Below, piece by piece: positions 7,764-17,048 of a stretch of 64,000 bases of DNA. Within the stretch, counting starts at the first letter, position 1. Each line of letters begins with the position of its first letter. Made by a program: the position numbers and the translations under genes. The notes below the pieces were generated by a model. The model did not search any database, was not told the origin of the DNA, and saw nothing but the letters and a program-made list of their open reading frames with translations. This stretch comes from Ruegeria discodermiae (GTDB lineage Bacteria > Pseudomonadota > Alphaproteobacteria > Rhodobacterales > Rhodobacteraceae): the NCBI RefSeq assembly GCF_030758345.1, contig NZ_JAVAMO010000015.1, forward strand, positions 62,001-126,000, in the 5' to 3' direction.

Positions 7764-10700
7764 TGCCTGCGTCACCTGCTTTTTCGCGCGTCACGTCGGA
7801 TACATCCGCGACGTCGAGATCGTAGCCGCTGTTGATGATGTCTTGAATACGCTCCCCAGCTCCCATCAGATAGCCCGCGACGGTTTCCAGAAGTTGCACC
7901 GCCACCTCGGCATCGCTTTCGATCACGGTACGGAATTCCTCGGCCCCGATTCTGAGAAACTTGCAGTCCTCGCGCGCCACCAGATCCATGCTGCGCGCGC
8001 GGCGCATGATGATCGACAGATCCCCGATCAGGCGGCCGGGTTCGATTATGCTGATGGCGCGCGCCTCGTCTTTCTGGCCGGGCCAATGCAGCAGAGCGCT
8101 TCCTTTGACACAAAGATAGGCGGCATCGGCCTGCTGCCCGGCGGCAAAGATGGTTTGGCCCTGCCCGACCTCATACCATTGCGCCGAATAGGCCAGAAGT
8201 TTCTGATTGCGGGCGTTGAGATTGCCGAATAGATCGGTGCCAGCGATGATGTTGAGCTTCCGGCTCAGGTCCGCCGCCCCGCGTTCGTCCAACCCATCCA
8301 TCTGCCGCGCCGAGACGCCGTCAATGCGGCCGTTTTCGATGTCGATGAACAGGTCATAGGCTTCGGGATGGGCAAAGCTGTCTTCCATGAAGATCATGAT
8401 GGATTTCGGCAACAGCTCGCGCAGGCGCTGCCGGGTCCGCAACCGGCTCTTGGAATCGTGGCTGGCCAGTGCTTTGTCGAGGATCAGGATATCAGGGCGC
8501 TTGATGCCCGCGCGGGAAAACGCGATCCGTTCCTGAAACACCGTCGGCAGGCTGTTCCCGCCCAGCCCAGAGGGCAGATCATAGATGATCGCGGCAAGGC
8601 GCCGCTGCAGCCCGGCCTCGGTCAATACGTCCGCGACCACATCCTCGATCTCTTCGGCGCGTGCGCCCGCCATTTGCGACACCAGCCCGAACAGTGCGTT
8701 TTCGGCTACGCTGAGCCGGGGCAGATAGCGATCCTCTCTGACGGTTTCGAACATGCCTTGCGATGCCTTGGTCAACCGTTCGGCATGGGCATGGCGCATG
8801 GCAAGGATCTTGTCCTTGAACGCGTCGGTGAAGCTTGGCCCGATCTGTTCGGCGGTCAGCAGGAAAGGAACCGTTACCAGCAACGCAGCCTCGTCATGGC
8901 TCGGGGCATCGTCGCCGCCCCGGTCGCGACGCTCGGCGATGTCCAGCAGTCGGTTATAAAGGGTTTCGTCCAGGCCCAGACGTTGGAACAGCGGGTGGTC
9001 GGTGCCGTCCCGACCGAATGTCTGTCTGAGTTCGTCCATTACGGTGGCGGCGATCAGCATGGCCTCGTCATCCAGGCCCAGCTCTTCCATCATCGAGATG
9101 AATTCGTCGTTTTGGACCAGTGCCTCGGCCGGAAGATCGCGGGTCGGCGCAGCGAAGAGCAGGTTGCCACCGATAGGTACTGCCGGATTAAATTTCTCCC
9201 GGTCGAAACGGTAGACCAGCTCATCCAGTTCGCGCGCTTTGAGCGCCTCCCATACCTTGCCGCGCAGCGCCACGATTTCACGCGCCAGCGCGCGGTGCAA
9301 ATCTGGATCGAGCTTTGATCGCAGAGTGCGGCGCAGCATGAATTCGTCGATCCCCATCGCTTCGACCAGCTTGAACCACCAGTCTCGGATGCCCTCGCCG
9401 TCGGGCAGATCGGCAAGGCTGGGATCAAGCCAGTTCTCGTCCAGCGAATCGCCGCTATTGCCCGCACGCACGGCTTCGATCTGCTTGCGGTCGGGTTGGC
9501 GCGGATGTTCAAGGTCGCGCAATGGTTTTGCGCGCAGCGGCATCAAAAGGTTGTCGCCCATAGTGCCGTCAAACAGATAGGGTCGCGAATGGGCATAACC
9601 GACACGCGCGGCGATCACCGCCTGGTGCAGTTCTTTCACATTGTGCCCTGACAGGATCACATCACCATGCGAGGGCAGTATTTCGCGGGTCAGCAGCTGC
9701 GCCAGCGCGCTGCGCTCGGATTGTCGGCTGGACCGGATCGCCACCCGCGCACCGGGCGGTATGGTCATGTTGACGTCTTCCAGGATGGTGTTGCCGTCCC
9801 GGTCCCGCACGGTCACATTGCGCAGCTCGACCGCGCCGTTCAGATGCGGGATTTTACTTGGTTCTCCATCAAACAACTCGGGCGGGATCATGTTGCGCGG
9901 TGCAAAGCGTTCGGTCACGATCTCCCAGCGCAGCGACATGTCCTGAACCTGATTGTAATAGGTCAGCAGTTCCTTCCAGGGGCTCGACAGGTCCTTATAG
10001 GCCGCAAGCGCCGCCACCAGCGCACCCACCGTGATCTCACCCTTGATCGCCAGATATCCGCCCGCCGAATAGAAAAAGAACGGGGTCATCTGGGTGATCA
10101 GATTGTTCAGGAACTTCATGAAGAATTTCTTCTGATAGATCTTGAACCGGATATCGAACAGCTTGCCCAATCGGCTGGTGAAAATCGCCAGCCGATAGCG
10201 CCAGCCGCCATTGGCGCGTAGGTCCGAGATACCGGCCGCGCTTTCACCGATTTCCGAGGACAACCGGCGGACCTGCTGGATGCGGTCCTTGTTCAACAGG
10301 TTGATCTGCCGCTGCAGCATCGGGATCAGCCAGGCCTGCAGCGGGATCAGCGCGATCGAGGCAAGCCCGAACCAGACGCTTTGCATGAACAGGAAGGTCA
10401 CGATGGTCAGCATCTGACCCAGCTGGAACACCGGCTGCGCCACCGCATCGCCCATCAACCCGCCCATTGGCTCGGCCTCGGAAGTGATCATCGAGACCAG
10501 TTCGCCCTGGCTGGTAGTCGCGAAATAGGGACGGGGAAAGCGCATCATGCGGCTGATCAACTGATAGCGCAGCCGCCGCAGCATCCGTTCCGACAGCACG
10601 CCCTTCATCGTGTTGATGCGCATTTTCATGAAACCGCTGGCGATGACCGTGGCCAGAAACGCGAAACACAGCACTAGCAGGTACTGCACCTGCGTCAGGT

Positions 10701-10875
10701 CGAGGCCCCACAGATTGATCACATCGGTGGTTGCGCCAATGGCGTCGTTGATGATGCGCTTGGGCAGTTCCAGCGAGGCATAGAGGAACGGAAATGAGAT
10801 GATTGTCAGCAGCAGCAGGAATAGCTGTTGCCGTTTCGAATGTTTCCAGATGAATGAAAACAGTGTGGGTTCCAT
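7756..10875 (-). CDS. ABC exporter-like protein with degenerate ATPase domain and cyclic-nucleotide-binding tail
   Basis: A 1039-aa membrane protein. Residues about 15-320 form a six-helix type-I exporter transmembrane domain, and 345-860 resemble a nucleotide-binding domain split by about 230 mostly charged residues. About 880-1000 form a cNMP-binding (CAP/CRP-like) domain (VGQGQTIFAAGQQADAAYLCVKG cut short here; IGDLSIIMRRARSMDLVA). The ATPase motifs are altered throughout: the Walker A position reads RSSRQSERSA with Arg for the invariant Lys; LSGGQ is LPTVF; Walker B is ILILDKA, with Lys for the catalytic Glu; the H-loop His is Asp. The domain order is clear but ATP hydrolysis looks unlikely. 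ATG at 10875 follows GAGGG; an in-frame GTG is at 10878. First gene of the block leading to the CPBP protease, accD and folC. Confidence 0.85.
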   Translation of the reverse strand: MEPTLFSFIWKHSKRQQLFLLLLTIISFPFLYASLELPKRIINDAIGATTDVINLWGLDLTQVQYLLVLCFAFLATVIASGFMKMRINTMKGVLSERMLRRLRYQLISRMMRFPRPYFATTSQGELVSMITSEAEPMGGLMGDAVAQPVFQLGQMLTIVTFLFMQSVWFGLASIALIPLQAWLIPMLQRQINLLNKDRIQQVRRLSSEIGESAAGISDLRANGGWRYRLAIFTSRLGKLFDIRFKIYQKKFFMKFLNNLITQMTPFFFYSAGGYLAIKGEITVGALVAALAAYKDLSSPWKELLTYYNQVQDMSLRWEIVTERFAPRNMIPPELFDGEPSKIPHLNGAVELRNVTVRDRDGNTILEDVNMTIPPGARVAIRSSRQSERSALAQLLTREILPSHGDVILSGHNVKELHQAVIAARVGYAHSRPYLFDGTMGDNLLMPLRAKPLRDLEHPRQPDRKQIEAVRAGNSGDSLDENWLDPSLADLPDGEGIRDWWFKLVEAMGIDEFMLRRTLRSKLDPDLHRALAREIVALRGKVWEALKARELDELVYRFDREKFNPAVPIGGNLLFAAPTRDLPAEALVQNDEFISMMEELGLDDEAMLIAATVMDELRQTFGRDGTDHPLFQRLGLDETLYNRLLDIAERRDRGGDDAPSHDEAALLVTVPFLLTAEQIGPSFTDAFKDKILAMRHAHAERLTKASQGMFETVREDRYLPRLSVAENALFGLVSQMAGARAEEIEDVVADVLTEAGLQRRLAAIIYDLPSGLGGNSLPTVFQERIAFSRAGIKRPDILILDKALASHDSKSRLRTRQRLRELLPKSIMIFMEDSFAHPEAYDLFIDIENGRIDGVSARQMDGLDERGAADLSRKLNIIAGTDLFGNLNARNQKLLAYSAQWYEVGQGQTIFAAGQQADAAYLCVKGSALLHWPGQKDEARAISIIEPGRLIGDLSIIMRRARSMDLVAREDCKFLRIGAEEFRTVIESDAEVAVQLLETVAGYLMGAGERIQDIINSGYDLDVADVSDVTREKAGDAGND

Positions 10876-11064
10876 CACCCGTCCCTCGTTTCAGGTAAAA
10901 TCTTCCACGGCGTGGCGCGGAAATTCCACTGTCACCGGATTGACGGACGGTAAGCACTGGTCCGGTGGATTACAAGACGCGGGGATCAACGGATTTCCAT
11001 GACACTTGTGTCGCCCGCAGCAGGGGGCTATTGCCATCTGAACCATTCTTCCGGGAGTCCAGCC

Positions 11065-12798
11065 ATGCTCAAGCGCAAGTTCGACAAGACCAAATTGCCC
11101 AGCCGCCATGTGACCGAGGGGCCAGAGCGCGCGCCGCACCGGTCATACCTTTATGCGATGGGGATCAGCGAGGATGAGATTCATCAGCCGCTGATCGGCG
11201 TGGCGACCTGCTGGAATGAAGCCGCGCCCTGCAATATCTCTCTGAATCGTCAGGCGCAGGCGGTGAAGCTGGGCGTCAAGGCCGCCAGCGGCACCCCCCG
11301 CGAGTTCACCACCATCACCGTCACCGACGGGATCGCGATGGGGCATGAGGGCATGCGCTCGTCTCTGGCCTCGCGTGAGGCAATTGCCGATACGGTCGAG
11401 TTGACCATGCGCGGGCATTGCTATGACGCCATCGTCGGTCTGGCAGGCTGCGACAAGTCGCTGCCGGGAATGATGATGGCAATGATCCGGCTCAACGTGC
11501 CTTCGGTCTTCATCTATGGCGGCTCGATCCTGCCGGGTCGGCTGGAAGGCAAGGACGTCACCGTGCAGGACGTGTTCGAAGCCGTTGGCCAGCATCAGGC
11601 GGGCAACATGACGACCTGCGAGTTGGAGAAGCTGGAACAGGTGGCCTGCCCCAGCGCCGGGGCCTGTGGTGGCCAGTTCACCGCCAACACCATGGCCTGC
11701 GTGTCCGAGGCCATCGGGCTGGCGCTGTTCAACTCATCGGGCGCGCCTGCGCCTTATGAGAGCCGCGACCAATATGCCGAGGCGTCCGGTGTCGCGGTAA
11801 TGAACCTGATCGAAAAAGACATCCGCGCCCGCGATATCGTCACGCTGAAATCGCTGGAAAACGCCGCGCGCATCGTAGCCTGCACCGGCGGGTCTACCAA
11901 TGCCGGTCTGCACCTGCCGGCCATGGCACATGAGGCGGGGATCGATTTCTATCTGGAAGACGTTTGTGAGATTTTCCGCGACACACCTTACTTCGTCGAC
12001 CTGAAACCGGGCGGGCAGTTCGTGGCCAAGGACCTCTATGAGGCGGGCGGCGTTCCTGCGGTGATGAAAGAGCTCAGCAAGGCCGGGCTGCTGCATGAGG
12101 ACTGCATGACCGCATCAGGTTATTCGGTTGGCGAAGAGCTGGAAAAAGTGGATCGCGCCGCAGATGGCCGTGTCATTCATCCGGTCGAAACCCCACTCTC
12201 GACCACCGGCGGCGTTGTCGGCCTGAAAGGCAACCTGGCCCCTGAAGGCGCCATCGTGAAAATCGCGGGGATGAGTGAGGAACAACTCAGCTTCACCGGC
12301 CCCGCGCGCGTTTTCGAATGCGAGCAGGACGCCTTCGAAGCGGTACAGAAGCGCGAATATGAGGAAGGCGACGTGTTCGTCATTCGCAACGAAGGCCCGG
12401 CGGGCGGCCCCGGCATGCGCGAGATGCTGGCGACCACGGCGGCGCTCAGCGGTCAGGGCATGGGCAAGAAGGTGGCGCTGATCACCGATGGCCGCTTCTC
12501 GGGCGCGACGCGCGGCTTCTGCGTGGGCCATGTTGGCCCCGAGGCGGCGCATTGCGGTCCTATCGCACTGCTCAAAAACGGCGATATGATCACGCTGAAC
12601 GCCATTGAAGGCACCATCAACGTCGATCTGTCCTGGGAAGAGCTGGAAGAGCGCAAAGACGCCTGGAAAGGTCCGCGCGAAACAATCTATGCCTCCGGCG
12701 CGCTTTGGAAGTATTCGCAGCTGGTCGACAAGACCTATAAGGGCGCGGTGACCCATCCCGGCGGTAAGGCGGAAAAGCATGAATATATGGACCTCTAA
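11065..12798 (+). CDS. ilvD: Dihydroxy-acid dehydratase IlvD
   Basis: Dehydrates 2,3-dihydroxy-isovalerate and -methylvalerate to the 2-keto acids in valine, leucine and isoleucine synthesis, using an iron-sulfur cluster. The 577-aa protein has the candidate cluster cysteines Cys49 (VATCWNE), Cys129 (AGCDKSLPG) and Cys201 ([14 protein letters not shown]), and the active-site region [19 protein letters not shown] near the C-terminus. The frame is open upstream to 10999, but the ATG at 11065 follows GGGAG and gives the usual N-terminus MLKRKFDK. It is divergent from the ABC-type gene. Confidence 0.97.
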   Translation: MLKRKFDKTKLPSRHVTEGPERAPHRSYLYAMGISEDEIHQPLIGVATCWNEAAPCNISLNRQAQAVKLGVKAASGTPREFTTITVTDGIAMGHEGMRSSLASREAIADTVELTMRGHCYDAIVGLAGCDKSLPGMMMAMIRLNVPSVFIYGGSILPGRLEGKDVTVQDVFEAVGQHQAGNMTTCELEKLEQVACPSAGACGGQFTANTMACVSEAIGLALFNSSGAPAPYESRDQYAEASGVAVMNLIEKDIRARDIVTLKSLENAARIVACTGGSTNAGLHLPAMAHEAGIDFYLEDVCEIFRDTPYFVDLKPGGQFVAKDLYEAGGVPAVMKELSKAGLLHEDCMTASGYSVGEELEKVDRAADGRVIHPVETPLSTTGGVVGLKGNLAPEGAIVKIAGMSEEQLSFTGPARVFECEQDAFEAVQKREYEEGDVFVIRNEGPAGGPGMREMLATTAALSGQGMGKKVALITDGRFSGATRGFCVGHVGPEAAHCGPIALLKNGDMITLNAIEGTINVDLSWEELEERKDAWKGPRETIYASGALWKYSQLVDKTYKGAVTHPGGKAEKHEYMDL

Positions 12799-13372
12799 GG
12801 TCCGTATTGCCGCCCTGGCCCTTGCCCTGCTCGCCGGTTGCGACGAGATCGGCGGGCTGGAGCAGGGTCAATCCCTGCCCACATCCGTGGTTCTGGCGGG
12901 CGGTGATATCGTGCTGCGCGCGCCACACGGCTATTGCGTTGAGCAGCGCTCTGTCCGGAGCGGCAAGAACAACAGCTTTGCCCTGCTGGCGCGCTGCGAC
13001 GCACTGGGTGCCGGCAGGGGTTCTGCCAGCCAGGGATTTGCGCTGATCACGGTCACCACCGAAGCCCGCGCTGATGCGATCCAACCGGATACCGACGCGA
13101 TCGCACGCTCTGCCGCCCCGGCCAAACCCGGGACCAGCCGCCGCTATGGCGACCTCGCGATTGTGCGTTTCGACGAGACGGCCCATCGGGTGCGTGGCGC
13201 GAGCCCGCAGGTCTGGCGCACCGCATTCGTTGAGAATGGCAATGTGGTCGCGCTGGCGCTTTACGCCGAAGAGGGCAGCCCGATGCTGGGCGATCGGGGC
13301 GCGCGCATGCTGTCCGAATTGGCCCGGCGCACCCGCGCAGCCAGCGCCCAGATTGCGCCGGATCAGGGTTGA
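12779..13372 (+). CDS. Predicted lipoprotein of unknown function
   Basis: A 197-aa protein whose N-terminus has positive charges, a hydrophobic stretch and a lipobox (LALLAGC, Cys at about residue 22), so it is probably exported and lipid-anchored. I do not recognise the family. The body is rich in beta-type sequence and contains two further cysteines (about 49 and 65). Its start overlaps the ilvD end by 20 bases, so it is probably translated from the ilvD message, but the two functions need not be related. Confidence 0.7.
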   Translation: MNIWTSKVRIAALALALLAGCDEIGGLEQGQSLPTSVVLAGGDIVLRAPHGYCVEQRSVRSGKNNSFALLARCDALGAGRGSASQGFALITVTTEARADAIQPDTDAIARSAAPAKPGTSRRYGDLAIVRFDETAHRVRGASPQVWRTAFVENGNVVALALYAEEGSPMLGDRGARMLSELARRTRAASAQIAPDQG

Positions 13373-13481
13373 TCACACTTCACCCAGACAAAAAAACCAC
13401 GATCGACGCGTTATTGTGTTTATCTGGCTGGCGTCCTTTCGGTAGACAGGGGGACAACATGTCATCAACGGCAGACGGAAA

Positions 13482-14243
13482 ATGAGCAGGGTTCTGGATC
13501 GGTTGTTCCACAATCGCACGCTGCGGCGCTGGGAGCTGGCGGCACAGCAGGCGGGTGATCTCGACCTGCCGACCCTGCGCCAGCAGCGCAACCAAGCGCG
13601 CGCGCTGCGCAAGCATCTGGACCAGGTGATTCATACGGCAGACGGGCGTCTGGCGCGGCCTGAGATCGGATCTTCGTTCTTTTCCAAGCCACATGGCACC
13701 GATTGGTCCTGGCGACCCGAGCTGTGGCGCGGGCCCTTGCCGGTATCCGGGATCGCCTCGGCCCGGAACCGGTCGTCGCTTGGGGGCGAGGTGACGCTGT
13801 TTCACGACTGCAGCCAGTCCGAACTGACCCTTCGGCAATGCCGCAATCTGCGGGAAGAGGACCTGGCCCCTTTCGGCTTACGCATGGATGTGCTTCGCTT
13901 CGAGGGGTCGTTCCTGTCGCTGGTGGTCGACTTTCCGCCTGAGGCCACGGTGGGGCTGTCGCGCGGGCATCTGATCCGAGTCGATACCACGATCGCCTCG
14001 GAAAAACCCATCGAGATCTTTGCCCGGCTGAACATCCGCCATGGTCCCAACACCGAACAGATCACCCGCGAATTGCCGCTGGGCGACGAGGAGGTGATGG
14101 TCGAGTTCGACCTCGCCTATTCCCGTCTGAACGAAAAACGTATCGAGAAGATCTGGCTCGACCTAATCTTTGAGGCACCCGATTTCAATCAGGTTGTCAT
14201 CCGCGACCTGACCCTGTGCCGGGTCCGCCGCGCCGCATTGTAA
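13482..14243 (+). CDS. DUF6478-like conserved protein
   Basis: The 253-aa protein has no signal peptide or membrane segment. Its N-terminal 45 residues are helical and Arg-rich, and the rest is predicted beta-rich (for example FEGSFLSLVVDFPPEA and EVMVEFDLAYSRLN). It looks like the DUF6478 family found in Rhodobacterales; I assign it from memory of that family's sequence, without a search. The following 123-aa gene starts 10 bases later, so the pair is likely co-transcribed. Function unknown. Confidence 0.65.
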   Translation: MSRVLDRLFHNRTLRRWELAAQQAGDLDLPTLRQQRNQARALRKHLDQVIHTADGRLARPEIGSSFFSKPHGTDWSWRPELWRGPLPVSGIASARNRSSLGGEVTLFHDCSQSELTLRQCRNLREEDLAPFGLRMDVLRFEGSFLSLVVDFPPEATVGLSRGHLIRVDTTIASEKPIEIFARLNIRHGPNTEQITRELPLGDEEVMVEFDLAYSRLNEKRIEKIWLDLIFEAPDFNQVVIRDLTLCRVRRAAL

Positions 14244-14252
14244 GGGGGCCGC

Positions 14253-14624
14253 ATGAGCGAGCTGACACTCACCAAGATCCGGCTGCGCAACAGCGTCTGG
14301 GAAGGCCGCCTGACCGGCGCACCGGCCGGCCAGCGCCCCGAGATTGCAGTGCGCCATCACGATGAGCCGGTCGAAACGGTCGAGTTGACCGAGGATGAGA
14401 GTGGTGATTGGGATCTGAAGATCACCATACCGGCGCTTGCGATTGCCGACGGTGTCCAGAGCTTTGTGATCTTCGACCCGGCGACGGGTGCCAAGCTGGG
14501 CGATTTCACCCTGATCGCGGGCGAGGCGGCCTCAGAGCATCTGCGCGCCGAGGTCGATCTGCTGCGCGCCGAGCTGGACATGCTGAAGCGTGCCTTCCGG
14601 CGTCATTGTATCGAGACCAGCTAG
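14253..14624 (+). CDS. Conserved small protein with C-terminal coiled coil
   Basis: The 123-aa protein has a beta-rich N-terminal part (about 1-90) and a C-terminal amphipathic helix AEVDLLRAELDMLKRAFRRH that should form a short coiled coil, suggesting oligomerisation. I do not recognise the family. It is directly downstream of the DUF6478-like gene; AGGGGG just before the ATG is a good ribosome site. It converges on the flavoprotein gene with 16 bases between stops. Confidence 0.65.
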   Translation: MSELTLTKIRLRNSVWEGRLTGAPAGQRPEIAVRHHDEPVETVELTEDESGDWDLKITIPALAIADGVQSFVIFDPATGAKLGDFTLIAGEAASEHLRAEVDLLRAELDMLKRAFRRHCIETS

Positions 14625-14640
14625 GGCCTGAAACGGCACC

Positions 14641-15933
14641 CTATCGTTCGAGCCGATCCATGAGCCGCATGGCCCGGATGGCGGTTCCCATACCGGCCAG
14701 TTTGAACGCACGCAGCGGGAAACGGCGCGGCGGGGTGATCGGAAATGGCAAGCTTTCGGGCGGCGCGCCAAGGGCGCGTTCCGCCAGAACGCGACCCATC
14801 ACATGCGACATCGCCACGCCCCTTCCATTATATCCCAGGCCGATCAGCAGGCCGGGTTCCGGTTCGTGCAGATGCGGCAGATGATCGTCGGTGATGGCGA
14901 TGGTTCCACCCCATTCGTGGCTCCACTCGGCCTGCTCAAGCTGTGGATAGACACGGCACGCATCGCGTTTGAGCCAATCAAAGCCGCTCAACCCGCCCCG
15001 TTTGTCCATCCGGCCCAGACCGCCATAGACCATGCGATTGTCCGGCTCGCGACGCGCATACATGATCACTCGGCGACTGTCCGAGATCGTGTGCCCCTCG
15101 GGCAGGATTTCCGCCGCAACCGAGTCGGGCAGCGGGGCGGTGGCGATCTGGATGGGCGTCATGGGAATGATGGTCTTTGGCAAGTCCGGCAGCAGCGCCG
15201 CACTGTAGCCATTGGTGGCCACGATCACCTGTTCGGACGTGATTGCGCCGTGCGGGGTGCGGATCGTCCAGATGCCATCGCGGCGCTCAAGCGCCTGCGC
15301 CGGGGTCTGTCCGAAAATCCTCGCCCCCCGCGCTTTGGCCGCGTGCGCCACACCGCGCGCCAGCATCAGCGGCTGCACCGCGCCGCCGCGCGGGGTCAGT
15401 ACGCCATAGCCATAGGCCTCGGTGCCCGTTTTTTGCAACAGACCGGTACCCGAAAGCATCTCCATCGCCGCGCCAAAACGGTTCCAGGCGTGAAGGTCTG
15501 CCTCGGCCTTGCGCCGCGCACCATCGGAATGCAGCACCCGGAGCCAACCCGCCTGCCGCGCCTGGCAGTCGATCTGGTATTTGTCGATCAGCGTAAAAAG
15601 CTCATCGGCGGAGTTCAGCGAGGCCACTGCCAGTTGCTCGAACCGGGCAGAACCGACCCGCTTCTGCAACTGGGCAGGCGAATTGAACGGCAGCATTGGA
15701 TTCACCTGCCCGCCATTGCGCCCCGATGCGCCCCAACCAACATCGCCGCTATCGATCACGGCAACCTCCGACCCGGCCTCTGCCAGCGCCAGCGCCGCCC
15801 GCAGGCCGGTGAATCCTGCCCCGATGATTGCAACATCCGTGCGCAGACTGTCCTTCAAGGGTGGGTTGGGGTCACTCGATGGCGCTGTGTGAAGCCAGAG
15901 CGATGCGGGCCAGGAGACGGATGTGATGCTCAT
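14641..15933 (-). CDS. FAD-dependent amine/amino-acid oxidoreductase (DAO family)
   Basis: The 430-aa flavoprotein has the N-terminal dinucleotide motif VAIIGAGFTGLRAALAL at about 34-50, then GWGASGRNGGQVNP, the pattern of DAO-family enzymes related to gamma-glutamylputrescine oxidase and glycine/sarcosine oxidases. The C-terminal part has GLGYNGRGVAMSHVMG, closing the FAD site. It would oxidise a primary or secondary amine to an imine, releasing ammonia or an amine after hydrolysis. The adjacent IclR regulator and taurine-type importer suggest a catabolic unit for an amino compound; the substrate is not determined by the sequence. Confidence 0.85.
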   Translation of the reverse strand: MSITSVSWPASLWLHTAPSSDPNPPLKDSLRTDVAIIGAGFTGLRAALALAEAGSEVAVIDSGDVGWGASGRNGGQVNPMLPFNSPAQLQKRVGSARFEQLAVASLNSADELFTLIDKYQIDCQARQAGWLRVLHSDGARRKAEADLHAWNRFGAAMEMLSGTGLLQKTGTEAYGYGVLTPRGGAVQPLMLARGVAHAAKARGARIFGQTPAQALERRDGIWTIRTPHGAITSEQVIVATNGYSAALLPDLPKTIIPMTPIQIATAPLPDSVAAEILPEGHTISDSRRVIMYARREPDNRMVYGGLGRMDKRGGLSGFDWLKRDACRVYPQLEQAEWSHEWGGTIAITDDHLPHLHEPEPGLLIGLGYNGRGVAMSHVMGRVLAERALGAPPESLPFPITPPRRFPLRAFKLAGMGTAIRAMRLMDRLER

Positions 15934-15997
15934 GATCTCTCACAATGCAGAACTATGGTTCCAGTATGTGAGAGCCTTGATCATCCTGTCAATCGTC

Positions 15998-16768
15998 TTA
16001 AGCCAACGCCGCGCCTCCGATCCGGTCCGAAATGGCGCGCGCCGTTTCCTGCACTCTTGCGGCAAGGGCAACGAAACCGTCCTGGTCAATATGGGCGGTG
16101 AGGGTCCAGAGCGACAGGCAGGCGGCGACCTTGTTCTGTTCGTTCCAGATCGGTGCGGACATGCCCATGACCTGCAGGAATTCTTCGCGAATCGCGGTGG
16201 CATATCCGGCCTCTTGAATGCGCGGCAACTCGGCTAAAAGCGCATCAGAGGAGGTATGCGTAAACTCAGTGTATTTTTCAAAGGATGCCGAATCGAGATA
16301 GGTCTGCAAGCGCCTGTCCGACATCTGCGACAGAAACATCTTGCCCGCCGCAGTGCAGTGCAGCGGCGCGCGGTCTCCGGCGCGGGGGGCATAGCGGACG
16401 GCGTCGAAATTCACTGTTCTGAGATACAGGATCGCATCCTGATCGAGCACCACCAGCGCCGCGTTCATCCTGGTTTCTTCGCTCAGCCGGGTCATCGGGT
16501 CCGCCGCCGCCTGTTGCAGATCCGACCGGTTCCAGGCCGCGTGCGCCCATTGATGAAACCGGGATCCGGTCTTGTAGGTTCTGCTTTCCGGGTCATACTC
16601 GACAAGACCTTCGCCTTGCAGGACCGCCAGAATCCGGTGGCAGGAACTTTTGACAAATTGGGTGTCCGCTACGACCTCGGAAAACGCCATCGGTTGCCGG
16701 GCATGGGTGAGTACGTCCATGATGATGGCACATTTGGTGACGATCGAACTTTCAGCGGATCTGCCCAT
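15998..16768 (-). CDS. IclR-family transcriptional regulator
   Basis: The 256-aa protein has an N-terminal winged helix (about 8-70, with TQFVKSSCHRILAVLQGEGL as recognition region) and a C-terminal IclR effector domain with APLHCTAAGKMFLSQM and GYATAIREEFLQVMGMSAPI. IclR regulators commonly control the neighbouring catabolic genes. It lies upstream of the flavoprotein gene on the same strand and is divergent from the importer genes, so the 280-bp region 16769-17048 with a palindrome at 16908 is its likely control region. Confidence 0.9.
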   Translation of the reverse strand: MGRSAESSIVTKCAIIMDVLTHARQPMAFSEVVADTQFVKSSCHRILAVLQGEGLVEYDPESRTYKTGSRFHQWAHAAWNRSDLQQAAADPMTRLSEETRMNAALVVLDQDAILYLRTVNFDAVRYAPRAGDRAPLHCTAAGKMFLSQMSDRRLQTYLDSASFEKYTEFTHTSSDALLAELPRIQEAGYATAIREEFLQVMGMSAPIWNEQNKVAACLSLWTLTAHIDQDGFVALAARVQETARAISDRIGGAALA

Positions 16769-16870
16769 CCATGGCTCCTTTCTATCTCGGGCAATGTGGA
16801 ACCGGTGGTCGCTGAAGGTTAAAAATTGACCAGTTCGGCCCCAACAAAGCGGGGTCTTTCGAGAAAAAAG

Positions 16871-16898
16871 TTGACGTTTCGCAGAGTCACTGAATACT
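16871..16898 (+). promoter_or_regulatory. Putative promoter of the taurine-type ABC operon
   Basis: TTGACG (16871-16876) and AATACT (16893-16898) are spaced by 16 bases. The predicted start is about 7 bases downstream, next to the palindrome at 16908-16923. Neither hexamer is perfect. Confidence 0.45.
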
Positions 16899-16907
16899 CT
16901 TTTATTT

Positions 16908-16923
16908 CAGAACGCAAGTTCTG
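16908..16923. promoter_or_regulatory. Candidate IclR-type operator
   Basis: CAGAAC-GCAA-GTTCTG is a perfect inverted repeat with 6-bp arms, placed just after the putative -10 element. Its location in the region shared by the divergent IclR gene and the importer operon makes it the best operator candidate there. Confidence 0.45.
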
Positions 16924-17048
16924 CATAACGATAGATGGGGGCCCACTTACATTCGAACCACGCGCTGTGGACCAAAAGACAAAGCCGCTTGCGTGGGTCA
17001 TAATAATGGTGCGGCACACCTTACGAAATTGCCCAACAGGAGGACAAG

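Noticed and set aside
14803-16101. 432-codon plus-strand open frame opposite the flavoprotein gene
   Set aside because: Shadow frame; the opposite strand carries FAD motifs and continues in the family pattern.
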